Part shown: positions 12,665 through 25,110 of the stretch, one piece after another
Position numbering within the stretch: position 1 is the stretch's first letter
Layout: each line of letters starts with the position of its first letter
Assembly (NCBI GenBank): GCA_034620365.1
Contig: JAQGEQ010000080.1
Location: forward strand, 186,001 to 250,000
Direction of reading: 5' to 3'
DNA length: 64,000 nt
Source of the DNA: Pegea sp. RAD2-039
Taxonomy: Eukaryota > Chordata > Thaliacea > Salpida > Salpidae
Translations under genes and position numbers: made by a program
The notes under the pieces: generated by a model
Seen by the model: the letters and a program-made list of their open reading frames with translations, nothing else
Told to the model about the DNA's origin: nothing
The model's database searches: none

Positions 12665-14694
12665 ATCTCAGATTAGAAGATTCTTTGGTTTGTAAAATCT
12701 TGTACTATCTTCTTATCTTGAGGGATGTGTATATATAATCCGTCAATGTATTTTTTTTACCAATAGAAGCTAATTTTAGCCAATAAAAACGCCTCAAGTA
12801 AATTGTGTTCTCACGAAATTCTTTTACCTTACCTAATAAACTCAAGGATATTTCACAAAAATGCCTAGTCATGAAACAATGAAAGCTTTATACAAAATTT
12901 AAATAAATTATTTAGATTTTGTGTTTAAAATATGATGTTTTTCCAGTTCTATTTTTTATTCATTGAAGAAATTAAGTGAATATTACAAAATTTAACATTT
13001 TGTTTAATTACATAAACTCAAAATTTTTAATTACTCCCAATAATTTAAAGTAGAAATTAAAAGTCAGTAAATAAAAATATATTAATTTGATTTTTTATAA
13101 AGAAACAATTGTAGTAAAATTAAAAGAAAAAGTAAATTCATTTTTATTTTGAAATTTTGTTTAAAGTATGATGAATCAGCAGTTTTCGTTTCAATTTTGA
13201 ATTTAAAACAATTTTTCTCAAGAAAGTAAAATATTATCAAGTTTTTATTTTTTAGTTAAAGTATATATTTAATATAAAAGTTTATATTTTTTCCATTTTA
13301 TTTTCACTTATTTTAAAAACCTAAATATAAAAACTGAACTTTAGTTAATTAATAGTAGTAAAGAATTTATAGAATTTTCAACCTTTTTGTGCAGAAAACA
13401 AAATTCCTTTTGGTTTTTAGAGGGACTTTTACAAAAAAACTTCTCATTAATAACTTCTAGACTTTCTAAAAATGATTATTACATCTTTATACTACATTAT
13501 ATAGCAATTTTCATTCTTAAACTTTTTATCTTTTTCATTTCGCTGTGATAATTCAGAAAACGTTTCGAAAATTTGTAAAAAGGGTTGACAAAGTTGTTTA
13601 ATATTTTTATCCTAAACAGAAATAAATTTTATTCATTTTCTATTCAATGTACTAAAAAATAAACAGATTAAATTTACTGAATTTAATTTACTGAATAAAT
13701 GTAAAATAATTTCTACATGTCTGGTTTGGTATAAATACAGTCTAAAGCAGTTAAACAACATTTTGAATTAAAAAAATTTACATAATCTAAATTTATTATT
13801 TTCTTTTTTATTATTTTCCTTTTAACAATTGGTTTAATATCGAAATTTTACTAAAGCTTATTAGCAAAATAGTTCCATTATAGTTCCTTAATCTTTTTCT
13901 CTTAGATAAAAATAGTTGTTTTTAGTTTATGGTTCAGCAAGTTTATCGTCTCTCTTTGCAAATTTCACGTCAGAATATTAAAAATAAGTTTTTCAAATTC
14001 TATATTTAGTTTTTAAATTTAAACTTGAACCTTAACAAAACATTTCAAATTTTGCAAAATTTTTGGTCAAAATTGTTTTAAATATCAGTTTGTTTTCTAA
14101 TCATAAAATTTTTTTTAAATTTAATTTTTAAATTCATAAATCAAATAATTTATTACTTATTTTTTTAGTTGGATTCAATTTAAAAACTTTAAAGATGTCT
14201 TATTGACATGTATCTATTTGTAATTTAAACAAATTTGATAAAATTTTTATAAATTAAATCTAATTAATAAGAGTTTATAAATATATTTGAGGTTTTTTGT
14301 CGTATAATAATTCAAAATAGGAATTGTTTTTCTTTTTATTGTAAATAAACTTCAGTTATTTCGAAGTAGGTATCATCTTGATAAAAACTTGAAGTTAGTG
14401 ATTCAAATGTAAAATTTAAAATGTTATTAAATAAATTTCAATCTTTTTTTCTTTGCAGCATTTTTTATAGTAATCAAATTGGATTGACTTTAAACAACAT
14501 AAGTATTTGTTGAAAAATTCTGCTTATTAGTTTGTAATATAAACAAAAGGCTTTTTTTGAATTAATTTCTTTTAAAATTTATTTATTATTTACTTATATG
14601 CCAAATATATTGAGATTTACAAAAGAAAGATAATAGAGTATTAAAGAATTATTGATATCAATTTATACACAAATAAAATCTTATTCAATTTTAT
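12665..14694. other. 2-kb AT-rich spacer in the secreted-protein array
   Basis: No exon resembling the flanking paralogs (for example CTTGGATAT after an acceptor, or the Cx8Cx5C coding block) was found, and no repeat was recognised. Confidence 0.5.
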
Positions 14695-15209
14695 TCAATT
14701 GTTCAATCTTCTAAATAAAGACAAATTCCTGAATAAAATCGTTTCTTCTTCCAGACACACCTAAAAAATATCTTAATCTTGAAAGATTCTAACAATCATA
14801 AAAAAAAAGATATTTTAAAATGTGTTTATCACCATAAGAGCATCACATATCTCCCCATAACCTTCTACAGAACATTGTTTTTCTTCTTGTTCAGTTAAAT
14901 TTCGTTTATCTTGGAACTTAAACTTCACTTGCTTATACTCATATCCAAGCTATTAACAAAAAAGCAATCTTTAATGTTTTGAAACTAAACAAGATTCTTT
15001 AGATTCGAACTTTGCGTTTAATACATTCAATATTGTAAGTTGAAATGCCGTCGAAAGACCCATGAAGAACCTTATCTATCTCATTTGAGGGTCTTACACA
15101 TTGTCTTCCTGAAGAGATAATTTGAATCTGAAAATGTTTAGAAAAAAGGGATACCTTCAATAACTCGAAGAAAAGCACACAATGAAAGAATCCAAAATAT
15201 CTTTTTCAT
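14695..15209 (-). CDS. Secreted cysteine-pattern protein, array member 3
   Basis: Exons 15155-15209, 15011-15108, 14833-14949 and 14695-14760 (phases 1, 0, 0) encode 111 residues; introns are 46, 61 and 72 bp. The signal peptide is MKKIFWILSLCAFLRVIEG. Exon 2 is shorter than in the relatives and lacks the CHH motif, keeping one Cys (GRQC) before ECIKRK. Exon 3 starts LGYEYK and ends CSVEGYGEICDALM, and exon 4 starts VC, preserving Cx8Cx5C. The exon 2 donor reads AAA/GTTCGA. An earlier acceptor (CAG/ATTC) would break the frame, so the second CAG at 15109-15111 was taken. Function is unknown; assigned to the family on shared architecture and sequence. Confidence 0.72.
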
Positions 15210-16515
15210 TTCTTAGATTATAAGACTCTTTATATAAAACTCTTTATCTTTATTTTTATAATGACTGTTTATCTAAAAATTCAACAAATAGCGTTTTTCT
15301 ATCTCTGCAGTAAAAACTGATCTTGGCAAACGCCTGAGGTGATTTAACAAAAAATGTTCAGAAGAAAAAATGTTTTATCTCATGAGTTTAAAGCTATTAT
15401 AAAAAAACTAACTTCACAAAAATAAAAGTTTAATAAATTTTTAGTTTTTAAAAACCAAACTTTTAATTCTTATAAGATCTGAAATTTAAATACTTTTTAT
15501 TTTTAATAACTAAATAAATTGGATTTTAAAGAAATTTAACAACAAAATTTATTCCGGTTTTTGTAAAACTAAATAATTATTATGAAAAATATCACTTCAA
15601 TTTATGTCACTTACATAAATGAGTTTATCTAATATTATAACTGATTTTAATTTACTTTTAATAGTTTATTAATATTGTTAAGAAATATTTTTAAAGTGTT
15701 TAAGAGTTGTCAAGACTCCCTGTTATACTCTTTGTTTAGAAAATGTAATTAATAACAACTTTAGTAGAATTAATTTTTATTAAGTAAGCTTTTTGTATAT
15801 ACAGTTTAAAAGATTTTTCAATATTTGCTATAAGAAGTACTGTAGGTTTCAAGAAAGTTTTATTATCAGAGAGCTTTTGACAATTTTTTTTTTATAAAAC
15901 AATAGTATGACTTTAATCATAAACTTTCAGATCTTCATTTTTAATATTTTCTTTAGAAAATGTAAGTTCAGTTTTGGTTAGTGTTTAAGTAAACAATAAA
16001 TATCTTGCTGATTTTGTAAATAAAGTTTTGTTTTCTGACAAGTTATTTTAAAATGATGAAGATGTTGTTTAGTTTCAATTTTTCATTTCTTGCAAGAACT
16101 CTCATTTATCAATTTAATTACCTTTTGGTTTTCATCTGTGATCCTACTTTGTACCTTTGATCTTCACTAAATCTTTTAATTCGACTTTGATAATTTGTTA
16201 AAAATGAAATTTACTAATCTGAAATCGAAAGATTTATTTTTTCAAATAATATTTTTAAATATTATATTTGTTCAATCATTAAATTTTTTTTTGAATATTC
16301 ACATGTTTTTGCGTTTATAGTTTCAACAGAATCTCAATTTTTATCTTTTATTGCTTCTATTTATTTGACTAATATCTCCTTCTCTTGAAAAATTGTCAAC
16401 TAATTAATGTAACGATTTAATTCCTAAATTTTAATTAATTTTTCAAACTCTTGTGAAACATTTTCTAATTTTTCAAATATTATCATCTCTTAAAACATAT
16501 ATTTTTTTGATTATT
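15210..16515. other. Spacer in the secreted-protein array
   Basis: AT-rich, no coding exon or repeat recognised on either strand. Confidence 0.5.
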
Positions 16516-17096
16516 TTATTTATTTCCCGATTTCCTCTGAAAAAGGTTCTCTAAAATTTCAAATTTTTTGTTTTCTTTCACACATTTCTGTAAAAAAATA
16601 AGAAGATTAATTCTTAAATGATAAAAAAAAATTATCAAATAAAAAACATTTTTTTCTCTAAAAGTATTAGCTTTAATAAGTTAAGTTTAATTACCCAGAC
16701 AGCGATGCAAATCTCAGATGTTCCTCCAGACAAACACTCATACATTAATTTCTTTTCATCTGTCTTTAAATTTGATCTTTTTACTCTTAATGATCTGGAC
16801 AAAATTTCTTCTCGTATTCCAAGCTAAAAATTATTTTAAGCTCTATAATGTGATCACTATAAAAATATTTTATTACTTTACGTTTAGTACATTCAATATT
16901 AGAAACAGAAATGCCGTGATCACTTAGAATTCTTGAAATCTTTCCACTTTCACTTTCAGATGCGAACCCATAAGTTTTAACATGATGACATTCTGAAAAA
17001 TAAAGGGTCTGAAAATTTAAACTTATTTTCCTTTTTAAACTTACCTTGGCTAAGATCAATCATAAGACATAAAGTAAAAAGAAGAATTCTTCTCAT
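16516..17096 (-). CDS. Secreted cysteine-pattern protein, array member 4
   Basis: Exons 17045-17096, 16877-16992, 16695-16823 and 16516-16587 (phases 1, 0, 0) encode 122 residues; introns are 52, 53 and 107 bp. The signal peptide MRRILLFTLCLMIDLSQG is followed by ECHHVK, matching the CHH start of members 1 and 2. Exon 2 ends IECTKRK and exon 3 opens LGIREE. Exon 3 closes with ECLSGGTSEICIAVW and exon 4 begins KC, the same Cx8Cx5C signature. Exon 3 is 129 bp, as in member 1, against 117 bp in members 2 and 3, which suggests two subgroups. Two plus-strand open frames across 16618-16927 are shadows of this gene. Confidence 0.75.
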
Positions 17097-17560
17097 TTTG
17101 ATAAATCATTAAAGACTTTCAATCACTGTGAAAGCTTGCTTTAGTTTAGATCACAAATTAATCTGTTTGCCAACCTATTTACAGACTTTGGTTTCTATTT
17201 TGCTGAGTTTGAAAACCTTAAAACTTTTAGCCTAAAGCTGTTATCATTTTAACAAAATTATTTCAACCTTTTGCTAAACATTTTGATGTTACAGAAAACA
17301 TCAAATATTTCAATTTGAAAAATGACTTCGCTTATCTTTAATGAAATTATTTTAAAGCTAATATTAAAGTTTAACTTTTTACAATTTGTGAATCTTTAAA
17401 AAAAGAAATTAAAACTACTTTAAATTTGTATCAATAGAAACCAAATAAATTTTTTTCATATGTAGTTTTTCTGACTTATTTGCAACTAAGAAAAACTAAA
17501 ATTAAACTGAATTTTTTATTTTCATTTAAATTTTCATTAAATCTTTAAAACAATTTGCTT
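17097..17560. other. Intergenic between array member 4 and tropomyosin
   Basis: AT-rich spacer; no feature recognised. It must contain the promoter of array member 4 and the tropomyosin 3' flank. Confidence 0.5.
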
Positions 17561-18782
17561 TTAGATGAAGTCGACCATATCTCCAAGAGTTCTGTCTAGC
17601 TTTTCACTAATTTCTTTGTAAGTTGTTTTCTCGATGTAAAGTTGGTCTGAAATCCAATTAAAAAACCATAAATTATTTGAAAGAAATCATCAAAATTTTA
17701 CCCTCAAGATAATCAACTGTTTTTTCTAGTTTATCCATCGTACGTTCAGCAAATTCAGCTCTTGTTTCAGCCTATAAAACAATAATTTGCGGTTTGGAAA
17801 TTTAAAAAAAAGTTTTTAATTAAATTAAAATTTTACATTTTTTAGATTCTCCATCAGAAGACTGATCTCATTCTCATAATTGTCTTCTCTTTCAGAATTC
17901 TTTGCAGATGATTTTTCCATATCTTTAAGGTCTCGTTGAACATTTTGAAGCTGTTTCTCAGTTTTAGTAACAACACTAATTGATAAAAAGAAGATTAAGA
18001 TTTAATTTAGGAGTCTTTTGATCCGTTTACGTTTCATATTCTTCTGCTCTATCGATAACTCGTTCCAAATCATTCTCAACCATTCGTAATTTACGTGTGA
18101 CCTACAATAACCTTTCTAAAAAGTTCAATTTCCAATTTTTTTACCTCTTCATATTTGCGATCTGAATCTTCTGCGATCTCTTTCGCATCTCGTAATTGAA
18201 TCTCTTGCAGCTCCAGAGTCTCTTCATCTTTATAAGATCTGAAAGATACCAGCTACAGAATTGAAGAATTGATTGATCTTTACCTTCCTTCAATCATCTT
18301 TCTGCTGTGTTCACTTTCTTCAGCAGCCTTTTCTGCAATCTCTAACTTCCCAAGGACTTCTTCCAAACGCTCTGTGACTCTCTGCATCTCTTCTTCCAAC
18401 AACTGCATCCTTCTAGTTTGTGCATTTACTTCCAACTCAGACTACGAGAGATTTTAGATGATTTCTTTACAGCTGATACACTTACATCCGTAGCGATCTT
18501 CTCAGCAGCATCTAATTTATCAATTGATGCTCTGTACTCCTCATTAATCTTATCGAGTTTATCTTCAAGCACATTGATATTTTTTGTGATTAAAATTGTT
18601 TCATTTTCCAACTAAAGAAGAAATTTGAGAAAATTTCAAATAATTTTTCAACATTTTTTTACACGAACCTCATCTGCATGATCTTTTGATTTCTTCTTCT
18701 CAGCTTCCAGCTTTAATGCTCTTTCCATCGTTTCACTTCGTTCCTTAATCAAGCACGCCATCTTGTGTTTGATTGAATCCAT
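17561..18782 (-). CDS. Tropomyosin
   Basis: Eight exons (18669-18782, 18486-18611, 18284-18441, 18145-18238, 18031-18101, 17837-17975, 17702-17771, 17561-17646) encode 285 residues, the usual length of a muscle-type tropomyosin (284). The whole protein is a heptad-repeat coiled coil starting MDSIKHKMA and containing the family blocks [60 protein letters not shown] and [17 protein letters not shown]. The first two exons are 38 and 42 codons, as in vertebrate TPM genes. The dimer lies along actin filaments and gates myosin binding. All seven introns are 43-65 bp. A strong splice acceptor (TTTTTTGTAG) lies seven bases before the ATG, so the 5' UTR is probably spliced or trans-spliced. The C-terminus (DMVDFI) is atypical in detail but at the expected place. 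Confidence 0.96.
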
Positions 18783-19679
18783 CTTTCACTACAAAAAATA
18801 CAAATTTCTTTCTAGTATCAATCATTTAGAATATTTTATTATAGAGGAACAAAAAACCAATTTCTATTTATAATTAATAAATAAAATATAATAATAATTA
18901 TAATTTAATAATTTATACATTATATAATAACTATAATATTTATGATTAATAAATTAATTAATAATTCAGAAATAGTTATTGAAAACTTTTTAATGTCTGA
19001 TAGAAATCGTTTAATAACTTTTTAGTTTTGAAAGTTTTATTTTTTTCTAAAACATTAAAGAATTAATCATTTGTTCTAAACCTTGTTGATAAAAGCTTTT
19101 TACATATCTATAAACACTAATTTAAAAGTAATTTATTCCAAGTTATAAATTAAAAAATAAAGATTCAATAATTAAAATAAACAAAAAATTTCTTAATTTC
19201 AAATTTTTTTTACAATTTTTAGAAATCACAAAAACACACCTATGCTTCTATCTCAAGTTTGCCAAAAAATAATACTAAAGTTGTTTCTAGCTTTGACCAA
19301 TGTAACTGAAATGTATTTCAATTGTAGTTACCAACAGATCACTGCTCATTATCAAAAGTAAAGATAAAGCTCCTTAAGACGACAGACATTTCAGTTTTTA
19401 GTCTGTTAAATATCAACTCGATTACAGACTTGACTTAAAATAGAAATATAACTTTCATATGACTTTGCTGTGCTCTTCAAAAGTCTTAAGATTCAATGAA
19501 ATTCACGACTGAGTTTCCTTCTCTTTTATTCCGAAATAATATTATGTTTATTATATAATTTAATTATATATATAATATTATAGAATAAAAAGTATTTCAG
19601 CTAAAGCAATTTACAAAAACTTTCACAGTCGCGTTTTAATCCTTGAGTAAAAGATGAAATAAACATGTGTGTCTACTAA
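18783..19679. other. Intergenic between tropomyosin and ankyrin gene
   Basis: AT-rich promoter-side sequence of tropomyosin and 3' flank of the ankyrin gene. No exon or repeat was recognised. Confidence 0.5.
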
Positions 19680-22385
19680 TTATTCATCAGAGTCTTCAGA
19701 AGAAGATACATTGGCAGGATGATCAAAAGATACATTGACAATTCTCTCTTCATACGCCATTGGTTGATCACTAAACTCCCTGACTTCTGGTTGATGTCTC
19801 ACTGCTGATGAAAGATCATCATGAAGAAGATCTGTGATGCACTCCTTGCTTCTTCGGATTGTAGTGGATGCTGTTGAGTCTGAATCATCAGATGAGGAGT
19901 TTGAATGATTAATAGGAGAAGTAGTCTGAAATTTTGTAGAAGATTTTTTGAGTTTCAATAAATGCTGAAAATTTGATAATCTTTGAATAAATTATTTTAT
20001 TATTTTATATTTCGATAATAATTTTCAAATATTTTTTAAATCAAACTTTTGTCACCATTCTCTTGTTTTCAACATCAACTGATCTCGTGTTCTTCCGTTT
20101 CAAACAAAAGTTTAAATAAGTTTTCCCATCACCCTTGATCAAGAACTCCCTCTGTGAGATCCATTGTTCCCCTTTATCAAAGGACATCGCGGTAATCGCG
20201 GCTATTTGATCGATTTCACTGAGATTTCTCGCAGAGATATTTTGTGTTGGTAACAAAAACTTTTTAAAATCTTCAAATAAAATTCCTTGGAAGAAGAAGA
20301 CACATTAATCAGTGATGAGGATCAATTTGATCTTACCTGGTATTCTTATCGTGATATCAAGATATATATCATAAAAAATCTCTTCAGATGAGGATGGGGC
20401 GGCAGTTTGTTTGATTGAAAGCTGAAAATTCAAAAAATTCAATTTCTTAGAAAAATTTATAAATTATTCGATTTATTTTATAAATTTAAATAAATAATAA
20501 TTTTTAAAGAAATGAAAAATTGTTATATTTTATTACATAGAATATGATGTAGTTAGTAAAAATGATTATTAATAATTTATATAAAATAATGAATAAAAAT
20601 TATAAATTTTTTATTGAATTAAAAGTTAAAATTTGTTCGAGTAAAATTTGGATTCTTTGATTCTTTCGATTTTAATTGATAATAATAATATAATAAATAT
20701 AATATAATAATAAATAATATACAAATATTACAACTTTTAATATTTTCATTTAAATGTAAACTTAAATTTTAAATACAAAAAGTCAAAAATGGAAATAATC
20801 AAAAACTAAACAAAAATTTCAGATAAATACATCAACATGTGTCCCCTCTGGTAAAGATTGATTCGGAATATTGATCCCTTGCATCCCTGGAAGATTCAAC
20901 GATCCGTAACCTCCTTTGTTCCGTTTCAACTGCGCTAACCTAAACAACCAATCAGCAAACTTCAAATCGATGACGTCATCAATCTCACTTCAGTCTTTCC
21001 ATTTCATTCGGTTTGAAATAAAATTTTTTGCCTTCCACTGGAAATTCAGGATCTGTAAATTATCGGATTAAAACGGAACTGATGACGTCACTAGTGATGA
21101 CGTCACCTTCCACGCGCGCTTCTTCCCACTTAAGGATGTTGCGGATTTCTTCAGTGACCGCTAACTCAGATGGAAGTTTTCCAGAACGATCGCGAATAAA
21201 CACCTGAATACGATTTAATCACGTGATCGCGTTACATCTTGTGACGTCACTAACCTTAGCGTTGTAGCGTAGTAGTAGAAGGATCGCGACGTTCGAGTTG
21301 ATAGCAGCAGTATGAAGAGCAGTTTTTCCTGATGATGAAGATGTTGGAGTTTTATGTCTTAAAGATTTTTATAAACCTTCATCATTTGGTTGGTTGGGAT
21401 CTGCTCCATGCTCCAATAGAGTCCCAACTATCAACGGATCTACCATTTCATGAGCTGTGCAAAGATGTAGAGGTGTATCTCCTTTCCAATCTCCAATATT
21501 AGGATCTGATCTTCCTTTTTCGAGGATTAGTTCAACAGTTTTTGCATCATTTCCAAATTCAACTGCGCTGTAGTTTGAAAAAGTTGTAAATTTTTCAACA
21601 ATTTATGAAATTTTCTCTCACGATAATTGAACAATTTTAAATTAAATTTAAAATGTTGAAAGAAGTGAGCTAAAGTTCAAACTTGTTTCAAATCTCAATT
21701 AGAATGTTGAAATATTTATTTGAACAATTATTATTTAAGCATCATCATTCTTTATTGTTTCAATTTTTGTTTTAAATTAACATTTGATAGTTTAAGTGTT
21801 GACAAGATCAAATTTAAATGTGATTTAACTTTTAAAAAATTTAATAACATTTCAAGTCACATGCTTCTAATTATACTAAATCGATGATTTATATGATAAT
21901 AAAAATTCTTTTTCATTAAAACGTTTTATTTTGAGAAAACTTTTAAACTAATTATGACTTACTTATGCAGTACAGTTCTTCCCTGTCTGTTTTGAATGCT
22001 GCAGTTTGGTTTACGTTTCAGCAAAGTTTTAATAAAGAGTAAATTATCACGATGAACACATGCATAATGTAAGCAGGTATTTCCCACGTTATCAGTCATA
22101 TCTAAAGATTAAAAGTTAAATTGTTTATTATTTATTGTAGAAATTTATCTAATAAGTAAACTTACCAATATCATCTACATATCCTAGCAGTAACTTTAGT
22201 TTAATTTCCATTCCTTTGCTTAAAGCAACATGATGTAATGCAGTTCTACTCAAGAAACTATCAATTGGAGGTTTGTTGGGGTTAGCTCCTAAACGTAGTA
22301 GATGTTCGACTTGATCATCATTACCATTTGTAATAGCTTGAATAAGATTAGAGTCCAATTCTCCTTGAGTTATTTGGTTTCCCAT
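19680..22385 (-). CDS. Ankyrin-repeat protein with unclassified C-terminal half
   Basis: Ten exons (22166-22385, 21963-22101, 21377-21567, 21255-21328, 21107-21203, 20989-21052, 20831-20939, 20337-20421, 20047-20285, 19680-19964) give 500 residues with consistent phases. Residues 1-240 hold about five or six ankyrin repeats (RTALHHVALSKG, GNTCLHYACVHRD, GRTVLHNAVEFGN, GDTPLHLCTAHE, GKTALHTAAINSN). The chosen start MGNQITQG fits an N-myristoylation consensus. The C-terminal 260 residues were not recognised; they include a possible folded block (residues about 300-405) and end in a Ser/Asp-rich tail (SSSEDSDE). The intron after NDE was set at 48 bp; a 19-bp alternative also has GT-AG ends but is implausible here. 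The join to the last exon uses a weak GTTTGA donor; reading through gives a stop at once, so a shorter isoform is possible. Confidence 0.75.
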
Positions 22386-25034
22386 TTCAACAGAAGTTTT
22401 ATAAAAATTACCAAAGTTCTTTAAGTACTTATAAATAGATAAATTAGATAATGTTAGTTGTTTTGATTTTGATTTACAAAAAACTAAACTCATTTTTAGA
22501 AACATAAATTTGTAATGAATTAAAACTAAAAATACTGAAAAAACCGTAATGCGTAGGACGATATTTTTGACAAATAAAACAATAGAATTAAACAATACAT
22601 TATGAAACAATAAATAAATGTAATAAAAACTATTTCTAGGTTTTAGAAATTCTTTAAATTATTGATGTTAGTCACTGCATCATAGTATTACTAGATTTAT
22701 GATAATAGTAATTTTATAAATTTTAGATATAAAAAAATAGAACACATCTAGTAATATCAATTTTTCTTTTCTCTTTTACGATATGTTTTTATAAAAAGAA
22801 GAAATAAAACTAAAATATTTCAGCAAAATGGAAACTTGTAAAAAACCGATTCCATTTTTGATCAAAAGCACTTTTTTTAAATCTGTAAAGTAAACAGACC
22901 AACAATAAACGTAAATAGCTTCTTGAAAACTTAGTTAATTATTAGTCAAACTATTAAAGTTAATTAACTATAAAATTCAAAAATAGTTATTTAATAACTT
23001 ATTAAAGATAAAAGCAAAAATATTAGTGATTATTAAAAGTAGCAAAATAAATTTTAATAAAATGATAATGAGTTTAGATAGTTTAAAATATTTTTACAAA
23101 CTCTATTCTTAACTATCGTTTGCAAATAAAACCTTCTTTAACTAACTTAATTAAAGTTGACTTTCTTTGTATAAAATAATTAAAAAAATATATTTATTAG
23201 AAACTTACTGATTTTAAAGTTTTTATTTATACTTGTGTTGATAAGACACCCACATCTTTAGAGAATTCGACTTCCTCTACCAAAAGCAAACCAAAATACT
23301 TTCTTCTAACCTTTCTAAAAAATGCAAACAATGATATGGTAAAAAAATTATATGAGTTGTTTAATAAACTAAAATATAATTTGAGTAAACTTGTTTAAAA
23401 ATCTTTAAGAATTATTACTTGAGTAATACTAAGATGCTTTTTATTAATCTGAAGGTGTAACCATTTCCTTATTAAACTTTCTCTTTGTCGTGGAATAATT
23501 TCTTATAAACATTAAAAAAAACTTACTATAATTTACTTAAAGGGCGGATTACTGCTTGAATACGTCAAACCTTATTTAGGATTTTTTGAATTCTTAAAAA
23601 CTAGAAAGCTATTAAACAAAATGTTTACTAAATTATATTAACTTTATTCCAAATTTTCTATTTAGTTAAAATATCCTAAAAGTTTTGTTCTTTTCTTAAT
23701 ATTTTTATAGAACAAAGTTTAGAAATCTTAAGTTATTTGACTTTGAAATGTTTAATAGAAAATCAATTTTGAATTTTCAAGAAAGTTAATTATTTAAATT
23801 TCGCCAAATAGAAAAGTAAACAATATACGTCCTCTAATTTAAAAAAATAATTTTAATACGATTGAAACATAAAGTTATTCTAAGTCTTACAACCAATTTT
23901 TTAAGCTGAATTAACAAAATATAATAAAATATTGATATAAAATCATCTGTTTTTCTATTTATGTGTCTCAGAAAGATTAAAATATTCTCAGTCTGAACTA
24001 AAAACTCATTTTTCTCTAAATTACTTTTCAGTAATTTCAGTGTTTAGATATAAACATTTAAAATAAGTGATAACTATAATCAAAGTAACATCTTTTTAAA
24101 CTATTAAGCTTGCTTGTGTGGTCATATACTATTATGTGTCAGGATGTTTAAACTTCAGATTGTTTTATTACTTATATTGAAGACTATACAAAGATAAATT
24201 TATTATTAAGTATGACTAACTATGATTACTTTTAAAAATTAAAAATACTTATAAGAATATTACTCAGCTAAAACGTTATAAATTATGTTTTTAAACTGTT
24301 TGCAAAAATGAAATTGTTTATTTAGGTTTTTTTTCGATTCTAAAAAAACTATTTAAAAAATGTGTGACTTGTTTAAAACAAAATCAGTTAAAAACTAACT
24401 TCTCAAAAAAGATAATTTCAAACTCTTATAAAAGTTATAAAATTTGATATTTGTTAAATAATTTAATCATAGTAGTTTTTATTTTGTTTATTTTTGTTCT
24501 ATTAAAATTTAATTCTACAAAATCTTACAAAATGTGAAACATTTTTTAATAAAAAATTAATATTTTAACATTTTTAATAAAAAAACGTTTTTTGACAAAA
24601 TAAATTAAATTATAAATTAACCTTCTTGTTAAAAAACTTGAATTTTTCATCCGATTTTCTGTGATGTGGCAAAACTTTTACGAAGACCATCTCTATGAGC
24701 TAAATCCTTGTATTATCGACACTTTTTAATGACCTTATAACTTTTTAAAATTGTAAATGGTTTTTGCCATCTTAACTTCAAACATCACTTTAAAGATCAC
24801 AATCTCCCATATGTCCTCAGAGGTCTTCATTCAAAAGTATCAACAATTATAAAAACACTCAATGGAGTAACAACTTTTTTGGGTAACCAAGGTTTGGAAT
24901 TTCCTTTCCCAATCCATCAAAATCTGCCTCATCTTTCAACATTTTGTTTAAAAGACTTCAAAAGATTTTAGTAGTTTCCTTAACAAGTAACAGTGGAAGT
25001 GATTTCCTCATTTGATTTCCTTCTTTTATTTTGT

Positions 25035-25110
25035 CGTTTTAAATTTTTGATTCATAACTTGTGAGAATGTGTATTAGCGGGAGGTGCTCTCTTCACACAC
25101 CTTCCTTCGC
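25035..25110 (+). mobile_element. Solo 3' end of CR1/L2-like LINE
   Basis: CTTGTGAGAATGTGTATTAG, then GCGGGAGGTGCTCTCTTCA and CCTTCCTTCGCATTTATTG, match the 3' tails at 10.2 kb and, inverted, at 44.7 kb. The loop-side arm has small changes (CACACACC for AGGCACCC). Only the last 80 or so bases are present. Confidence 0.65.

Noticed and set aside
15005-15015. GC-AG intron in array member 3
   Set aside because: Aligning the exon end to a CG/CAAAG site was considered, but the AAA/GTTCGA donor keeps phase 0 and matches the AAA/GTAAAT and AAA/GTAATA donors of the paralogs.
16618-16927. Two plus-strand open frames
   Set aside because: Overlap exons of secreted array member 4 on the opposite strand and have no family similarity.
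21358-21377. 19-bp intron in the ankyrin gene, which would recall the tiny introns of dicyemids
   Set aside because: A 48-bp intron with CAG acceptor at 21329 gives the ankyrin motif GKTALHTAA and fits the intron sizes of the window.
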